A stretch of 20,712 bases of DNA from SIG565 sp964607025. GTDB taxonomy: Bacteria; Bacillota; Clostridia; Oscillospirales; Acutalibacteraceae. Of this stretch, positions 1-5,864 are shown in pieces. The notes beneath the pieces were generated by a model. It saw nothing but the letters and a program-made list of their open reading frames with translations. It did not search any database and was not told the DNA's origin. The translations under genes were made by a program, and so were the position numbers. The number at the start of each line of letters is the position of its first letter. Positions within the stretch are counted from its first letter, which is position 1. The DNA lies in NCBI GenBank assembly GCA_964607025.1, contig CAZSIL010000026.1, forward strand, positions 1 to 20,712. Reading direction: 5' to 3'.

Positions 1-328
1 TTTCGAATTCCTGTTCGAGCCACGGGCGGAAGGTTGACGGCAGAGAGGAAGGAAATCCTGTTTTGCGTGGTTGTGGTTTTCGTTTCATTCCATACTTTGC
101 GGTTGAGAACTCGGCGTAGGGTGTGACATATTTTTCGGGGTGCTTTTCCGAGTCCTCTATGTAGGTGAGCAGGTCTTCTTTCAGTACGGTATATTTTCTT
201 GTTCTCTTGCCGGTGTTTTGGCATTTAATGAAGCCATTATTAAGCATCCAAGCACATTTTCGTTTACTGATATGTAAGGCGCACCGCACCTGTTCTCCTG
301 ATAGCACTTGCGGTAAGCTGCTCAGCAT
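1..328 (-). CDS. Partial helix-turn-helix protein of an integrative element
   Basis: The frame is open to the window edge, giving the first 109 residues. It starts at ATG 328, preceded by a GAGGTG ribosome binding site 7 nt away. The start overlaps the stop of the preceding gene (ATGCTGA), so translation is probably coupled. Residues about 7-55 look like an excisionase-type or MerR-like winged helix: a turn motif around SGEQVRCALHISKRKCAWML, a basic wing (TGKRTRKYTV), then DLLTYIED. The C-terminal part is rich in basic residues and proline. Its position after an excisionase-like gene and inside a tRNA-linked attachment site suggests an accessory recombination factor or regulator. A tyrosine integrase would be expected next, outside the window. 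The exact family was not recognised and the function is inferred from context. Confidence 0.65.
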   Translation of the reverse strand, partial: MLSSLPQVLSGEQVRCALHISKRKCAWMLNNGFIKCQNTGKRTRKYTVLKEDLLTYIEDSEKHPEKYVTPYAEFSTAKYGMKRKPQPRKTGFPSSLPSTFRPWLEQEFE

Positions 329-579
329 TTCTTATCACCTCGGATTGTATATCGCTTGCCTTTATCGTTGGCGGTCTTGACGAGGTAATCGATGAGCGCG
401 TCCTTGGTGAAGATATAACCGCCTTTATAGGTATAGGCTTCAATCTCACCGTTTTTGAGTGCGGCGTAGATTGTATTTTTGCCGACGGGTGACCACCGAG
501 CTGCTTTCATCGGTGTTAAGATATCGGGGCATTTTTTAAGCATCTTTTCATAGGCTTCTTTTTGTTTTTCTTGGTTCAT
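322..579 (-). CDS. Excisionase-like helix-turn-helix protein
   Basis: This 85-residue protein has one DNA-binding domain. Residues about 19-67 (from DILTPMKAARWSPVGKNTIY through YTYKGGYIFTKDALIDYLV) fit the HTH_17/excisionase pattern: a helix-turn-helix, then a short beta wing and a recognition segment. Such proteins bend DNA at element ends and direct integrase toward excision. The start chosen is ATG 579, 7 nt from GGAG at 587-590. ATG 585 is too close to that site, and the longer frame up to 654 has no ribosome binding site and would run over the TCTCGCA repeats. Its stop overlaps the start of the next HTH gene. The location between those repeats and the presumed integrase is typical of the recombination module of an integrative conjugative element or prophage. 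Confidence 0.7.
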   Translation of the reverse strand: MNQEKQKEAYEKMLKKCPDILTPMKAARWSPVGKNTIYAALKNGEIEAYTYKGGYIFTKDALIDYLVKTANDKGKRYTIRGDKKC

Positions 580-635
580 TTTCATTCTCCTTATGTTTAT
601 GCGCCCGAGAATAGCCAAAGGAGTTTTTATTGTTT

Positions 636-693
636 TCTCGCATCTATCTCGCAATTTTCTCGCAAAAAATCATTAGTTTTTCAAAATCTCGCA
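636..693 (+). repeat. Four TCTCGCA direct repeats near the element end
   Basis: Copies of TCTCGCA lie at 636-642, 647-653 and 658-664, exactly 11 bp apart, with a fourth at 687-693. The first three therefore face the same side of the helix. They lie between the excisionase-like gene and the tRNA-end attachment site, where integrase arm-type or excisionase binding sites are normally found. The protein that binds them is inferred, not shown. Confidence 0.6.
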
Positions 694-770
694 GAACAGA
701 TGGAAATATTGTAGATTTTAGGGACGGAGAGGGGCGGTGCGGTAGATACTGCCTTTTGCTCGAAATGCTG

Positions 771-812
771 TGTACGCAAGTACCTAGGGTTCGAATCCCT
801 AACTCTGCGCCA
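771..812 (+). other. tRNA 3' end (serine-like), probable attachment site
   Basis: A variable-arm hairpin (GTAC-gcaa-GTAC, 773-784) is followed by a T arm with stem TAGGG/CCCTA and loop TTCGAAT (785-801). After it come the acceptor strand ACTCTGC, a G discriminator and encoded CCA (810-812). The long variable arm plus G73 points to tRNA-Ser. The matching 5' acceptor GCAGAGT is not found at the expected distance. GGAGAGG at 726-732 would give an 87-nt class II length, but only 5 of 7 acceptor pairs form and the anticodon stem around CTCGAAA does not pair. I read it as the 3' tRNA fragment left by site-specific integration, with the intact tRNA at the other end of the element. A degenerate whole tRNA remains possible. 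Confidence 0.6.
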
Positions 813-898
813 AAACGGAAAACCATCCCTTGCGGGTGGTTTTTTGTTTTGCACAAAGTTTAGCCCCGGATGAGAACAATTTTTACCGAAGGTGAAAA
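811..898 (+). repeat. 88-bp direct repeat, copy 1
   Basis: This segment matches 1687-1774 over 88 bp with 4 mismatches and no indel. It starts in the CCA of the tRNA end, contains a terminator, and ends in ACCGAAGGTGAAAA. With its partner it brackets the hairpin cluster, the second tRNA end and the orphan gene, so recombination between the copies could remove or duplicate that segment. Confidence 0.85.
819..845 (+). terminator. Rho-independent terminator after the tRNA end
   Basis: AAAACCATCCC pairs with GGGTGGTTTT, with one bulged T and a 4-nt loop, and a run of T follows. It lies directly after the CCA end, as expected for a tRNA transcription unit. Confidence 0.7.
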
Positions 899-1030
899 TG
901 TTCGGCGACGCAGCATCAAAACCGCGATAGGTTTTGATGCAGCATAAGTCTCGAGTGAGGCAAACGATTTTGGGTACCGCTCGGGGCGGTCAAAATCGTG
1001 CCGACGCAGAGTATCCCTAACTCTGCGCCA
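899..1030 (+). other. Gene-free segment with three tandem hairpins
   Basis: No convincing gene lies between 813 and 1144. The stretch holds three ordered inverted repeats. The first has an 11-bp perfect stem (GCATCAAAACC, 913-923 with 930-940). The second has a 9-bp stem (ACGATTTTG, 964-972 with 991-999) that contains an inner ACCGC/GCGGT stem. The third has an 8-bp stem (CGCAGAGT, 1005-1012 with 1020-1027). The phrase CGACGCAG occurs just before hairpins 1 and 3. It could be a structured intergenic repeat or an RNA; no known family was recognised. Confidence 0.55.
1013..1030 (+). repeat. Second 18-bp copy of the tRNA 3' end
   Basis: These 18 bp are identical to 795-812: half of the T arm, the acceptor 3' strand, the G discriminator and CCA. 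This copy is directly preceded by GCAGAGT (1006-1012), exactly the 5' acceptor strand that would pair with ACTCTGC. It may be another attachment remnant, or a tRNA from which nearly everything between the acceptor strands was deleted. Its own terminator follows. Confidence 0.65.
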
Positions 1031-1036
1031 CGAAAG

Positions 1037-1074
1037 AAACCTCTTTTGTCTACCAAGACAAGAGAGGTTTTTAC
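1037..1074 (+). terminator. Rho-independent terminator after the second tRNA end
   Basis: A 14-bp stem (1037-1050 with 1057-1070, one G-T pair) with a 6-nt loop is followed by TTTT. It differs completely in sequence from the terminator after the first tRNA end. Confidence 0.8.
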
Positions 1075-1078
1075 TTTC

Positions 1079-1107
1079 TTGCACAACTTATGGTTTTGTA
1101 GTATAAT
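1079..1107 (+). promoter_or_regulatory. Sigma-A promoter of the orphan Cys-rich gene
   Basis: TTGCAC (1079-1084), a 17-bp spacer and TATAAT (1102-1107) form a near-consensus promoter. It lies 40 bp upstream of the gene at 1148, so that gene probably has its own transcript. Confidence 0.75.
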
Positions 1108-1147
1108 TAGTTCGAAAATAAGAATTTGACGAAGGGAATAAATCGTG

Positions 1148-1591
1148 ATGAAATTGAGAATATTGGATTTTTTGACTGATATACAAGAAATAAATGGTGT
1201 TGCGTTATCGGCGAAGCTTCAATGCACTTGTGGATGTTCAAACTTTAAATTTTCACATACAGGCAAGCAAACCAGAGGAATTCTTGCTCCTTATATTATC
1301 AAGAAAAAAGGACAGTTGGTTTTGAAAGCTTGTTGCCATTGTTGCAGCAATTATATAATTGTATATGATTCCGAAAAAGATGGAACACGAGCTCGTAGTA
1401 ATTGCTTAACCAGTGAGTTTGTGCCATTTGTTTCAAAATCCTTGCCAAACAATTTGTCCGTAGTGATTAAGTACAATTATTTACCAGAGAAGCTCAAAAT
1501 AGAAGAATCATATTCAAATCAGTTTGAACAATGTTTTATTTACATCGCAGACCAAAACGGAAAAGAAGGAAAGGCCTTGATAGAGGAGTAA
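1148..1591 (+). CDS. Hypothetical Cys-rich (zinc-ribbon-like) protein
   Basis: I do not recognise this 147-residue protein. It has two knuckle-like cysteine clusters, CTCGC at about residues 26-30 and CCHCC at about 62-66, separated by about 31 residues, which suggests a zinc ribbon. The second half has mixed polar sequence with possible beta strands. There is no signal peptide or membrane helix, so it should be cytosolic. ATG 1148 follows AAGGGA by 10 nt; GTG 1145 just before it is an equally possible start and adds one residue. It is monocistronic, with its own strong promoter and a terminator inside the downstream 88-bp repeat. It lies in the segment bracketed by those repeats next to an attachment site, so it is probably cargo of a mobile or accreted segment. 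Confidence 0.7.
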   Translation: MKLRILDFLTDIQEINGVALSAKLQCTCGCSNFKFSHTGKQTRGILAPYIIKKKGQLVLKACCHCCSNYIIVYDSEKDGTRARSNCLTSEFVPFVSKSLPNNLSVVIKYNYLPEKLKIEESYSNQFEQCFIYIADQNGKEGKALIEE

Positions 1592-1686
1592 ATTCTCTTT
1601 GCTAAATTCCGATTTATCAAACAGCGCAGTTGCGCACCTAATCGCTTTTCTTACCTATACTTACGCACCGTTATATCGCTCTTTCG

Positions 1687-1774
1687 CAAAACGGAAAACC
1701 ATCCCTTTAGGGTGGTTTTTTGTTTTGCACAAAGCTTAGTCCCGGATGAGAACAATTTTTACCGAAGGTGAAAA
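1687..1774 (+). repeat. 88-bp direct repeat, copy 2
   Basis: This is the partner of 811-898, with 84 of 88 positions identical. Two of the four changes fall in the terminator loop. It ends 15 bp before the -35 box of the GntR operon. The bases before it (CTCTTTCGC) loosely resemble the tRNA end CTCTGCGCC, but no real tRNA end is present. Confidence 0.85.
1695..1721 (+). terminator. Terminator of the orphan gene
   Basis: AAAACCATCCC pairs with GGGTGGTTTT around a TTTA loop, with one bulged T and a T run. It is the repeat-borne counterpart of 819-845. Confidence 0.7.
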
Positions 1775-1789
1775 CCTTATATTTACTAC

Positions 1790-1837
1790 TTGACAAATTC
1801 TTATTTACATTGTATTATTGTACTAGTTAAGTAATAC
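1790..1837 (+). promoter_or_regulatory. Promoter with GntR operator-like inverted repeat
   Basis: TTGACA (1790-1795), a 17-bp spacer and TATTAT (1813-1818) form a strong promoter. A 26-bp imperfect inverted repeat covers 1812-1837: the arms begin GTATTA and end TAATAC around a CTAG centre, with 8 of 11 arm positions symmetric. It overlaps the -10 box and the likely transcription start. Autorepression by the YtrA-type regulator encoded just downstream is the natural reading. Confidence 0.75.
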
Positions 1838-1852
1838 AGTTAGGTGGAGCTT

Positions 1853-2221
1853 ATGAAATTCAACTTTGATAACAACACTCCCATTTACGTTCAAATTGTA
1901 GAGCAAATAAAAACCTCTATTATATCCGGTGATTTGAAATCGGGCGAACGTTTGCCGTCGGTGCGAGATTTGGCTTTGGAATGCAAGGTAAACCCTAACA
2001 CCATGCAAAAAGCGCTACTTGAATTGGAAGAAACAGGGCTTATATATACCGAACGCACCAACGGGAAGTTTATAACAGAAGATACCGCACTTATTTTATC
2101 TTTTAAGAAAAAATATGCAGATGAACTATCTGCCAACTTTTTACGCGGAATGCAAGGCATCGGTTATGATAACTTATCAGCGCTTAAATATATTGAGAAA
2201 TTTGGAGGGGAAACATTATGA
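1853..2221 (+). CDS. GntR-family (YtrA-type) transcriptional regulator
   Basis: This 122-residue protein has the N-terminal GntR winged helix. The motifs are TPIYVQIVEQIKTSIISGDL, then GERLPSVRDLA and VNPNTMQKALLELEETGLIY, followed by a short C-terminal dimerisation tail of about 50 residues. That small size defines the YtrA subfamily, which usually represses its own ABC transporter operon and often responds to cell-envelope stress or antibiotics. The ATG start at 1853 lies 3 nt after AGGTGGAG; the upstream GTG at 1844 is inside this ribosome binding site and was rejected. The stop overlaps the next start (ATGA). The operator-like repeat at 1812-1837 is its probable target. Confidence 0.9.
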   Translation: MKFNFDNNTPIYVQIVEQIKTSIISGDLKSGERLPSVRDLALECKVNPNTMQKALLELEETGLIYTERTNGKFITEDTALILSFKKKYADELSANFLRGMQGIGYDNLSALKYIEKFGGETL

Positions 2222-2913
2222 ATATAATAGAGTGTATTAATCTCAATAAAAGTTACGGAAACAGGAAGGTATTACAAAACATCAATTTGCAAATCCCAAA
2301 GGGCAAGATCATAGGTCTTTTAGGTAAAAACGGCACCGGTAAATCAACCCTTATAAAACTTATCAACGATTTGCTCACTCCAACTTCGGGTGAAGTTTTG
2401 ATAAACGGCAATCCGCCTTGTATCCAATCAAAGAAAATCATCGCATTTTTACCGGAACGAACCTATCTTGATAAAACGATGAAGGTCAGTGAAGTTATAA
2501 AATACTTTGCTGAATTTTATGATAATTTTGATAGTGATAAAGCATACAAATTATTGGAGGATTTGGATCTTGACGTAAACCAAAAGCTTACAAAGATGAG
2601 TAAAGGTATGCAAGAAAAGGTGCAGTTAATTCTTGTTATGAGCCGAAAAACCGACCTTTATATACTTGATGAGCCGCTTGGCGGTGTTGACCCTGCTACT
2701 AGAGATTATATTCTTGATACCATACTTGCTAACTTTAGTGACGGTGCAAGTGTTATAATTTCCACCCACTTGATAAGCGATATTGAGCGTATATTAGATG
2801 AGGTTATTTTTATAAATGATGGCAAAATTATTCTTCAGTCCGACTGTGATACGTTGCGAAACGAACAAGGCGGTTCAATAGATGAAATTTTCAGGAGGAT
2901 GTTCAAATGCTAA
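2218..2913 (+). CDS. ABC transporter ATP-binding protein
   Basis: This 231-residue nucleotide-binding subunit has Walker A GKNGTGKS (36-43), a degenerate signature MSKGMQ (127-132), Walker B LYILDE (147-152) with a GGVDP D-loop, and switch histidine H184 in ISTH. The usual Q-loop glutamine is replaced in the FLPERTYL segment, as is common in YtrB/BcrA-like ATPases. It should power the membrane protein encoded by the next gene, acting at the inner face of the membrane. Its start overlaps the GntR stop by 4 nt and its end overlaps the permease by 7 nt, so the three are a coupled operon. The substrate cannot be read from the sequence; drug or peptide export or envelope-stress relief is typical for GntR-linked systems. 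Confidence 0.93.
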   Translation: MNIIECINLNKSYGNRKVLQNINLQIPKGKIIGLLGKNGTGKSTLIKLINDLLTPTSGEVLINGNPPCIQSKKIIAFLPERTYLDKTMKVSEVIKYFAEFYDNFDSDKAYKLLEDLDLDVNQKLTKMSKGMQEKVQLILVMSRKTDLYILDEPLGGVDPATRDYILDTILANFSDGASVIISTHLISDIERILDEVIFINDGKIILQSDCDTLRNEQGGSIDEIFRRMFKC

Positions 2914-3698
2914 ATAAACTTTTAAAATACGACCTTAAATGGATGTTTAAATTCTTAAGTATTTTTTATCTTCTTGGCTTATTTTTCTCGGTTTTGACAA
3001 AACTGTTTTCAAACATAGAAAATTCACTGTTTATGAATATAGTAGGCGAGGTTTTCAAGGGTGCCACCTTCTCAATGATTTTCAGTGCACTTGTTAACAA
3101 CATAATACGCCTATGGGTTAAATTTCGACAAAGTGTGTATGGTGATGAATCCTATCTCACCCATACCCTACCCGTTAAAAAGCTTTCGCTCTACCTTTCA
3201 AAAATACTGACAGCTATTATTACTCTTTTGGCAAGTTTACTTGTTATAATTACGGCTCTTTTTATAGTTTTTTACAGCAAAGCAAATTTCGAAGCTCTTA
3301 AAACTATGCTCCTTCCGTTTTTAAGTGTTTTTGACATATCATTTATGGGCGTTATAATAATACTATTATTGGTCCTATTCTTGGAATTTCTAAACATTTT
3401 ACAATGCGGTTTTACAGGACTAGTTATAGGGCATCGCTTTAACAATAATAAAATAGGTATGTCTGTTTTATTCGGCTTTATAAGTTATATGCTTAGCCAA
3501 ATTCTAATTGTAATTATATTATTTATTCCCGCAATTTTTAATAGTGATGTAATGAATATTTTTATCACAACCGAATCGCTGAATCTTGAAATTATTAAAC
3601 CCGCGATAATTTATAGTTTGATAAGTTACACAACCATAAATATAGCTTGGATTTTCGTTAATATTAAATTATTGAACAAGGGTGTAAACGTAGACTAA
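2907..3698 (+). CDS. ABC transporter permease
   Basis: This 263-residue protein has about six hydrophobic helices (roughly residues 15-35, 50-70, 90-120, 135-165, 185-215 and 235-257). That is the layout of the ABC-2 type membrane subunits paired with YtrB-like ATPases. A conserved-looking loop near residues 78-92 (GDESYLTHTLPVKK) between helices 2 and 3 is typical of these permeases. There is no ATPase or substrate-binding domain. It overlaps the ATPase gene by 7 nt and is the last gene before a strong terminator. Only one permease is present, so the transporter is probably a homodimer of permeases with two ATPases. Substrate unknown. Confidence 0.85.
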   Translation: MLNKLLKYDLKWMFKFLSIFYLLGLFFSVLTKLFSNIENSLFMNIVGEVFKGATFSMIFSALVNNIIRLWVKFRQSVYGDESYLTHTLPVKKLSLYLSKILTAIITLLASLLVIITALFIVFYSKANFEALKTMLLPFLSVFDISFMGVIIILLLVLFLEFLNILQCGFTGLVIGHRFNNNKIGMSVLFGFISYMLSQILIVIILFIPAIFNSDVMNIFITTESLNLEIIKPAIIYSLISYTTINIAWIFVNIKLLNKGVNVD

Positions 3699-3710
3699 TG
3701 AAAAGCATTA

Positions 3711-3750
3711 AAATACCGAGAAATCGTAACGATTTCTCGGTATTTATTTG
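3711..3750 (+). terminator. Terminator of the GntR-ABC operon
   Basis: A perfect 16-bp stem (3711-3726 with 3730-3745) with a 3-nt TAA loop is followed by TATTTATTTG. It is 12 bp after the permease stop. Confidence 0.85.
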
Positions 3751-3760
3751 CATTTTGTTA

Positions 3761-3789
3761 TTGTTTTTGTATTAATTTTCTAATATAAT
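3761..3789 (+). promoter_or_regulatory. Probable glgB promoter
   Basis: TATAAT (3784-3789) is preceded by TTGTTT (3761-3766) at 17 bp. The -35 box is weak (4 of 6), but the position after the upstream terminator and 26 bp before the start codon fits. Confidence 0.55.
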
Positions 3790-3815
3790 AAAATTAAAGA
3801 AACGGAGGGATGTTT

Positions 3816-5828
3816 ATGCTGACCAAAAAAGAAACAATTTTGGATATTGACCCATATCTTGCACCATACAAGAATGACCTTGAATTGCGGAATACGCTTT
3901 TTACAAAAAAACGCAAAGAATTACTTGGAAAAAGCAAAAGCATATCCGAATTTGCAAATGGTCACAAATATTTTGGTTTCCATAGAACAGAAGACGGCTG
4001 GGTCTATAGAGAGTGGGCACCTGCGGCTGAAAAGATGTTTCTTACCGGTGACTTTAATAATTGGAACACCGAATCCCACCCGATGCAAAAACTTAAAAAC
4101 GGTATTTTTGAGATATACCTAAACGGCAAAAATGCTCTAAAACAAGGACAAAAGGTTCAAGCAATTGTTATACATAACGGTCAGTTGCTCCGCCGTATTC
4201 CTCTCTATGCCACACGTGTAGTTCAAGACCCCGTCACATATCTATGGTGTGCCGAAATTGAAGATACTTTTGCACCTTTTGCTTGGACCGACAAGGATTT
4301 TACACCTGCTAAGACTCCATTTATATATGAGTGTCATATCGGCATGTCGGGCGAAGAAGGCAGAGTTTCCACCTACAACGAGTTCCGCAAAAACGTATTG
4401 CCGAGAATAAAAAAGCTCGGTTACAACACGATACAAATAATGGCTATTATGGAGCATCCCTATTATGGTTCGTTCGGTTATCAGGTATCCAACTTTTTTG
4501 CGGCATCGTCCCGCTACGGCACAAGTAAAGAGCTCAAAAAACTAATTAATTCGGCCCACAAAATGGGAATTGCCGTTTTACTCGATGTTGTGCATTCACA
4601 TGCAGTAAAGAACACAAATGAAGGTCCCAACGAGTTTGACGGAACTGTGCATCAATTTTTCCACGAGGGCGCTAAGGGTGACCACTCGGCCTGGGGCACA
4701 AAGCTATTTAACTACGGTAAAAATGAGGTTTTACATTTTCTTTTATCCAATATTAAATTTTGGATGGAGGTTTTTCATTTCGACGGTTTCCGCTTTGANN
4801 NNNNNNNNGACGGAGTAACGTCAATGCTCTATCACGACCACGGACTCGGCAGCGCATTTTCTAATTACGATATGTATTTTTCTATGAATACCGAAACGGA
4901 CGCCGTTACATATTTACAGCTCTCCAATGAGCTTATCCACGAGATTAATCCTAATGCCATATCGATTGCCGAAGATATGTCGGGTATGCCGGGTATGTGT
5001 TTGCCTATCAAGTCGGGCGGCATTGGTTTCGATTACCGCTTATCAATGGGTGTGCCTGATTTATGGATAAAATTCTTAAAAGAATATACCGACGAAAACT
5101 GGGATATGGGAAAATTATGGTACGAGCTTACCAGCCGCAGACCAAGAGAAAAAAACATCGGCTACTGTGAATCGCATGACCAGGCACTCGTTGGCGATAA
5201 GACTATTATGTTCCGATTGTGTGATGCCGAAATGTATGTGGGTATGCAAAAATTTGGCGGCAACCTGATAGTTGACCGCGGTATCGCGCTACATAAAATG
5301 ATACGGCTCATAACCGCATCGCTCGCAGGTGAGGGATATCTTAATTTTATGGGTAATGAATTCGGCCACCCCGAGTGGATAGATTTCCCACGTGAAGGAA
5401 ACGGTTGGAGTTATCACTATTGCCGCAGACAGTGGAGCTTGGTTGACAATGAAAACCTACGCTACCGCGAACTCAACGATTTTGACCAAGATATGATAAA
5501 AATGTTAAAATCCAACTGCATACTTGATTTGACACCAAAAAACAAGTGGATGCACCAAGATGACAAGGTTATTATTTACACAAAGGGTGACTATGTATTT
5601 GCCTTTAACTTCCACCCGACAAAATCGTTTGACGGATATTTTATCCCCGTAGATAATATTGGCACGTACAAACCCATTTTATCTAGTGATGACGGTAAAT
5701 ACGGCGGATATTCGCGCATTGACACCAAATATAAGTATAAAACCTATACGTGCGCTGATAACGGATTTATCGGATTTAACTGTTATTTACCCAACCGCTC
5801 GGCTATAGTATTAAAAAAGATTAAATAG
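3816..5828 (+). CDS. glgB: 1,4-alpha-glucan (glycogen) branching enzyme, GH13
   Basis: It forms alpha-1,6 branches in glycogen. An N-terminal CBM48-like domain (about 50-140, with REWAP and GDFNNWN) precedes the GH13 barrel. Conserved regions are visible: DVVHSH (257-262), the nucleophile region DGFRFD (about 323-328), the acid/base region IAEDMSGMPG (E386), and CESHDQA (about 450). The wording of these regions (LMAIMEH-like, SHAVKN, DGVTSMLYHDHG) is closer to eukaryotic-type branching enzymes of about 670-700 residues than to the classic bacterial GlgB. ATG 3816 is 6 nt from GGAGGG; ATG 3810 touches that site and is unlikely. A run of 10 N at 4799-4808 splits the nucleophile motif and adds four artificial codons, so the true length is probably 666 residues. 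It stands alone between two terminators, away from other glg genes. Confidence 0.95.
   Translation: MLTKKETILDIDPYLAPYKNDLELRNTLFTKKRKELLGKSKSISEFANGHKYFGFHRTEDGWVYREWAPAAEKMFLTGDFNNWNTESHPMQKLKNGIFEIYLNGKNALKQGQKVQAIVIHNGQLLRRIPLYATRVVQDPVTYLWCAEIEDTFAPFAWTDKDFTPAKTPFIYECHIGMSGEEGRVSTYNEFRKNVLPRIKKLGYNTIQIMAIMEHPYYGSFGYQVSNFFAASSRYGTSKELKKLINSAHKMGIAVLLDVVHSHAVKNTNEGPNEFDGTVHQFFHEGAKGDHSAWGTKLFNYGKNEVLHFLLSNIKFWMEVFHFDGFRFXXXXDGVTSMLYHDHGLGSAFSNYDMYFSMNTETDAVTYLQLSNELIHEINPNAISIAEDMSGMPGMCLPIKSGGIGFDYRLSMGVPDLWIKFLKEYTDENWDMGKLWYELTSRRPREKNIGYCESHDQALVGDKTIMFRLCDAEMYVGMQKFGGNLIVDRGIALHKMIRLITASLAGEGYLNFMGNEFGHPEWIDFPREGNGWSYHYCRRQWSLVDNENLRYRELNDFDQDMIKMLKSNCILDLTPKNKWMHQDDKVIIYTKGDYVFAFNFHPTKSFDGYFIPVDNIGTYKPILSSDDGKYGGYSRIDTKYKYKTYTCADNGFIGFNCYLPNRSAIVLKKIK
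4799..4808. other. Assembly gap (10 N) inside glgB
   Basis: Ten N separate CGCTTTGA from GACGGAGT. In this family the motif RFDGVTSMLY is contiguous, so the two contigs seem to overlap by GA and the gap is artificial: 10 N plus 2 repeated bases make 12 extra bases, and the frame is kept. Confidence 0.9.
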
Positions 5829-5829
5829 T

Positions 5830-5864
5830 AGAAACAACCGTAAGAAATTCTTACGGTTGTTTCT
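5830..5864. terminator. Bidirectional terminator between glgB and uvrC
   Basis: A perfect 17-bp stem (5830-5846 with 5848-5864) with a single central base lies between the convergent glgB and uvrC stops. T-rich sequence lies on both sides, so it can serve both strands. Confidence 0.9.

Larger units (their letters stand above)
1592..1789 (+). other. Intergenic stretch after the orphan gene
   Basis: About 95 bp of unassigned sequence includes a small GCGCA/TGCGC hairpin near 1624-1635. The second 88-bp repeat copy follows. No open frame here looks real. Confidence 0.5.

Noticed and set aside
636..693. CRISPR-like array
   Set aside because: The repeats are only 7 bp with 4-bp gaps and there are no cas genes; recombination binding sites are a better fit.
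726..812. Complete 87-nt tRNA-Ser(CGA)
   Set aside because: The length and the 3' half fit, but the acceptor has two mismatches and the anticodon stem does not pair, so only the 3' part is claimed.
644..856. Minus-strand frame of 70 residues across the tRNA end
   Set aside because: It is antisense to the tRNA-like sequence and terminator. Frames containing GIRT-like strings are typical false translations of tRNA genes.
860..1084. Minus-strand frame of 74 residues over the hairpin region
   Set aside because: It is a translation of inverted repeats, a tRNA end and a terminator; it is arginine-rich without any domain and lacks a convincing ribosome binding site.
3847..4818. Overlapping plus- and minus-strand frames inside glgB
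   Set aside because: They are shadow frames of the conserved branching enzyme, without start signals.
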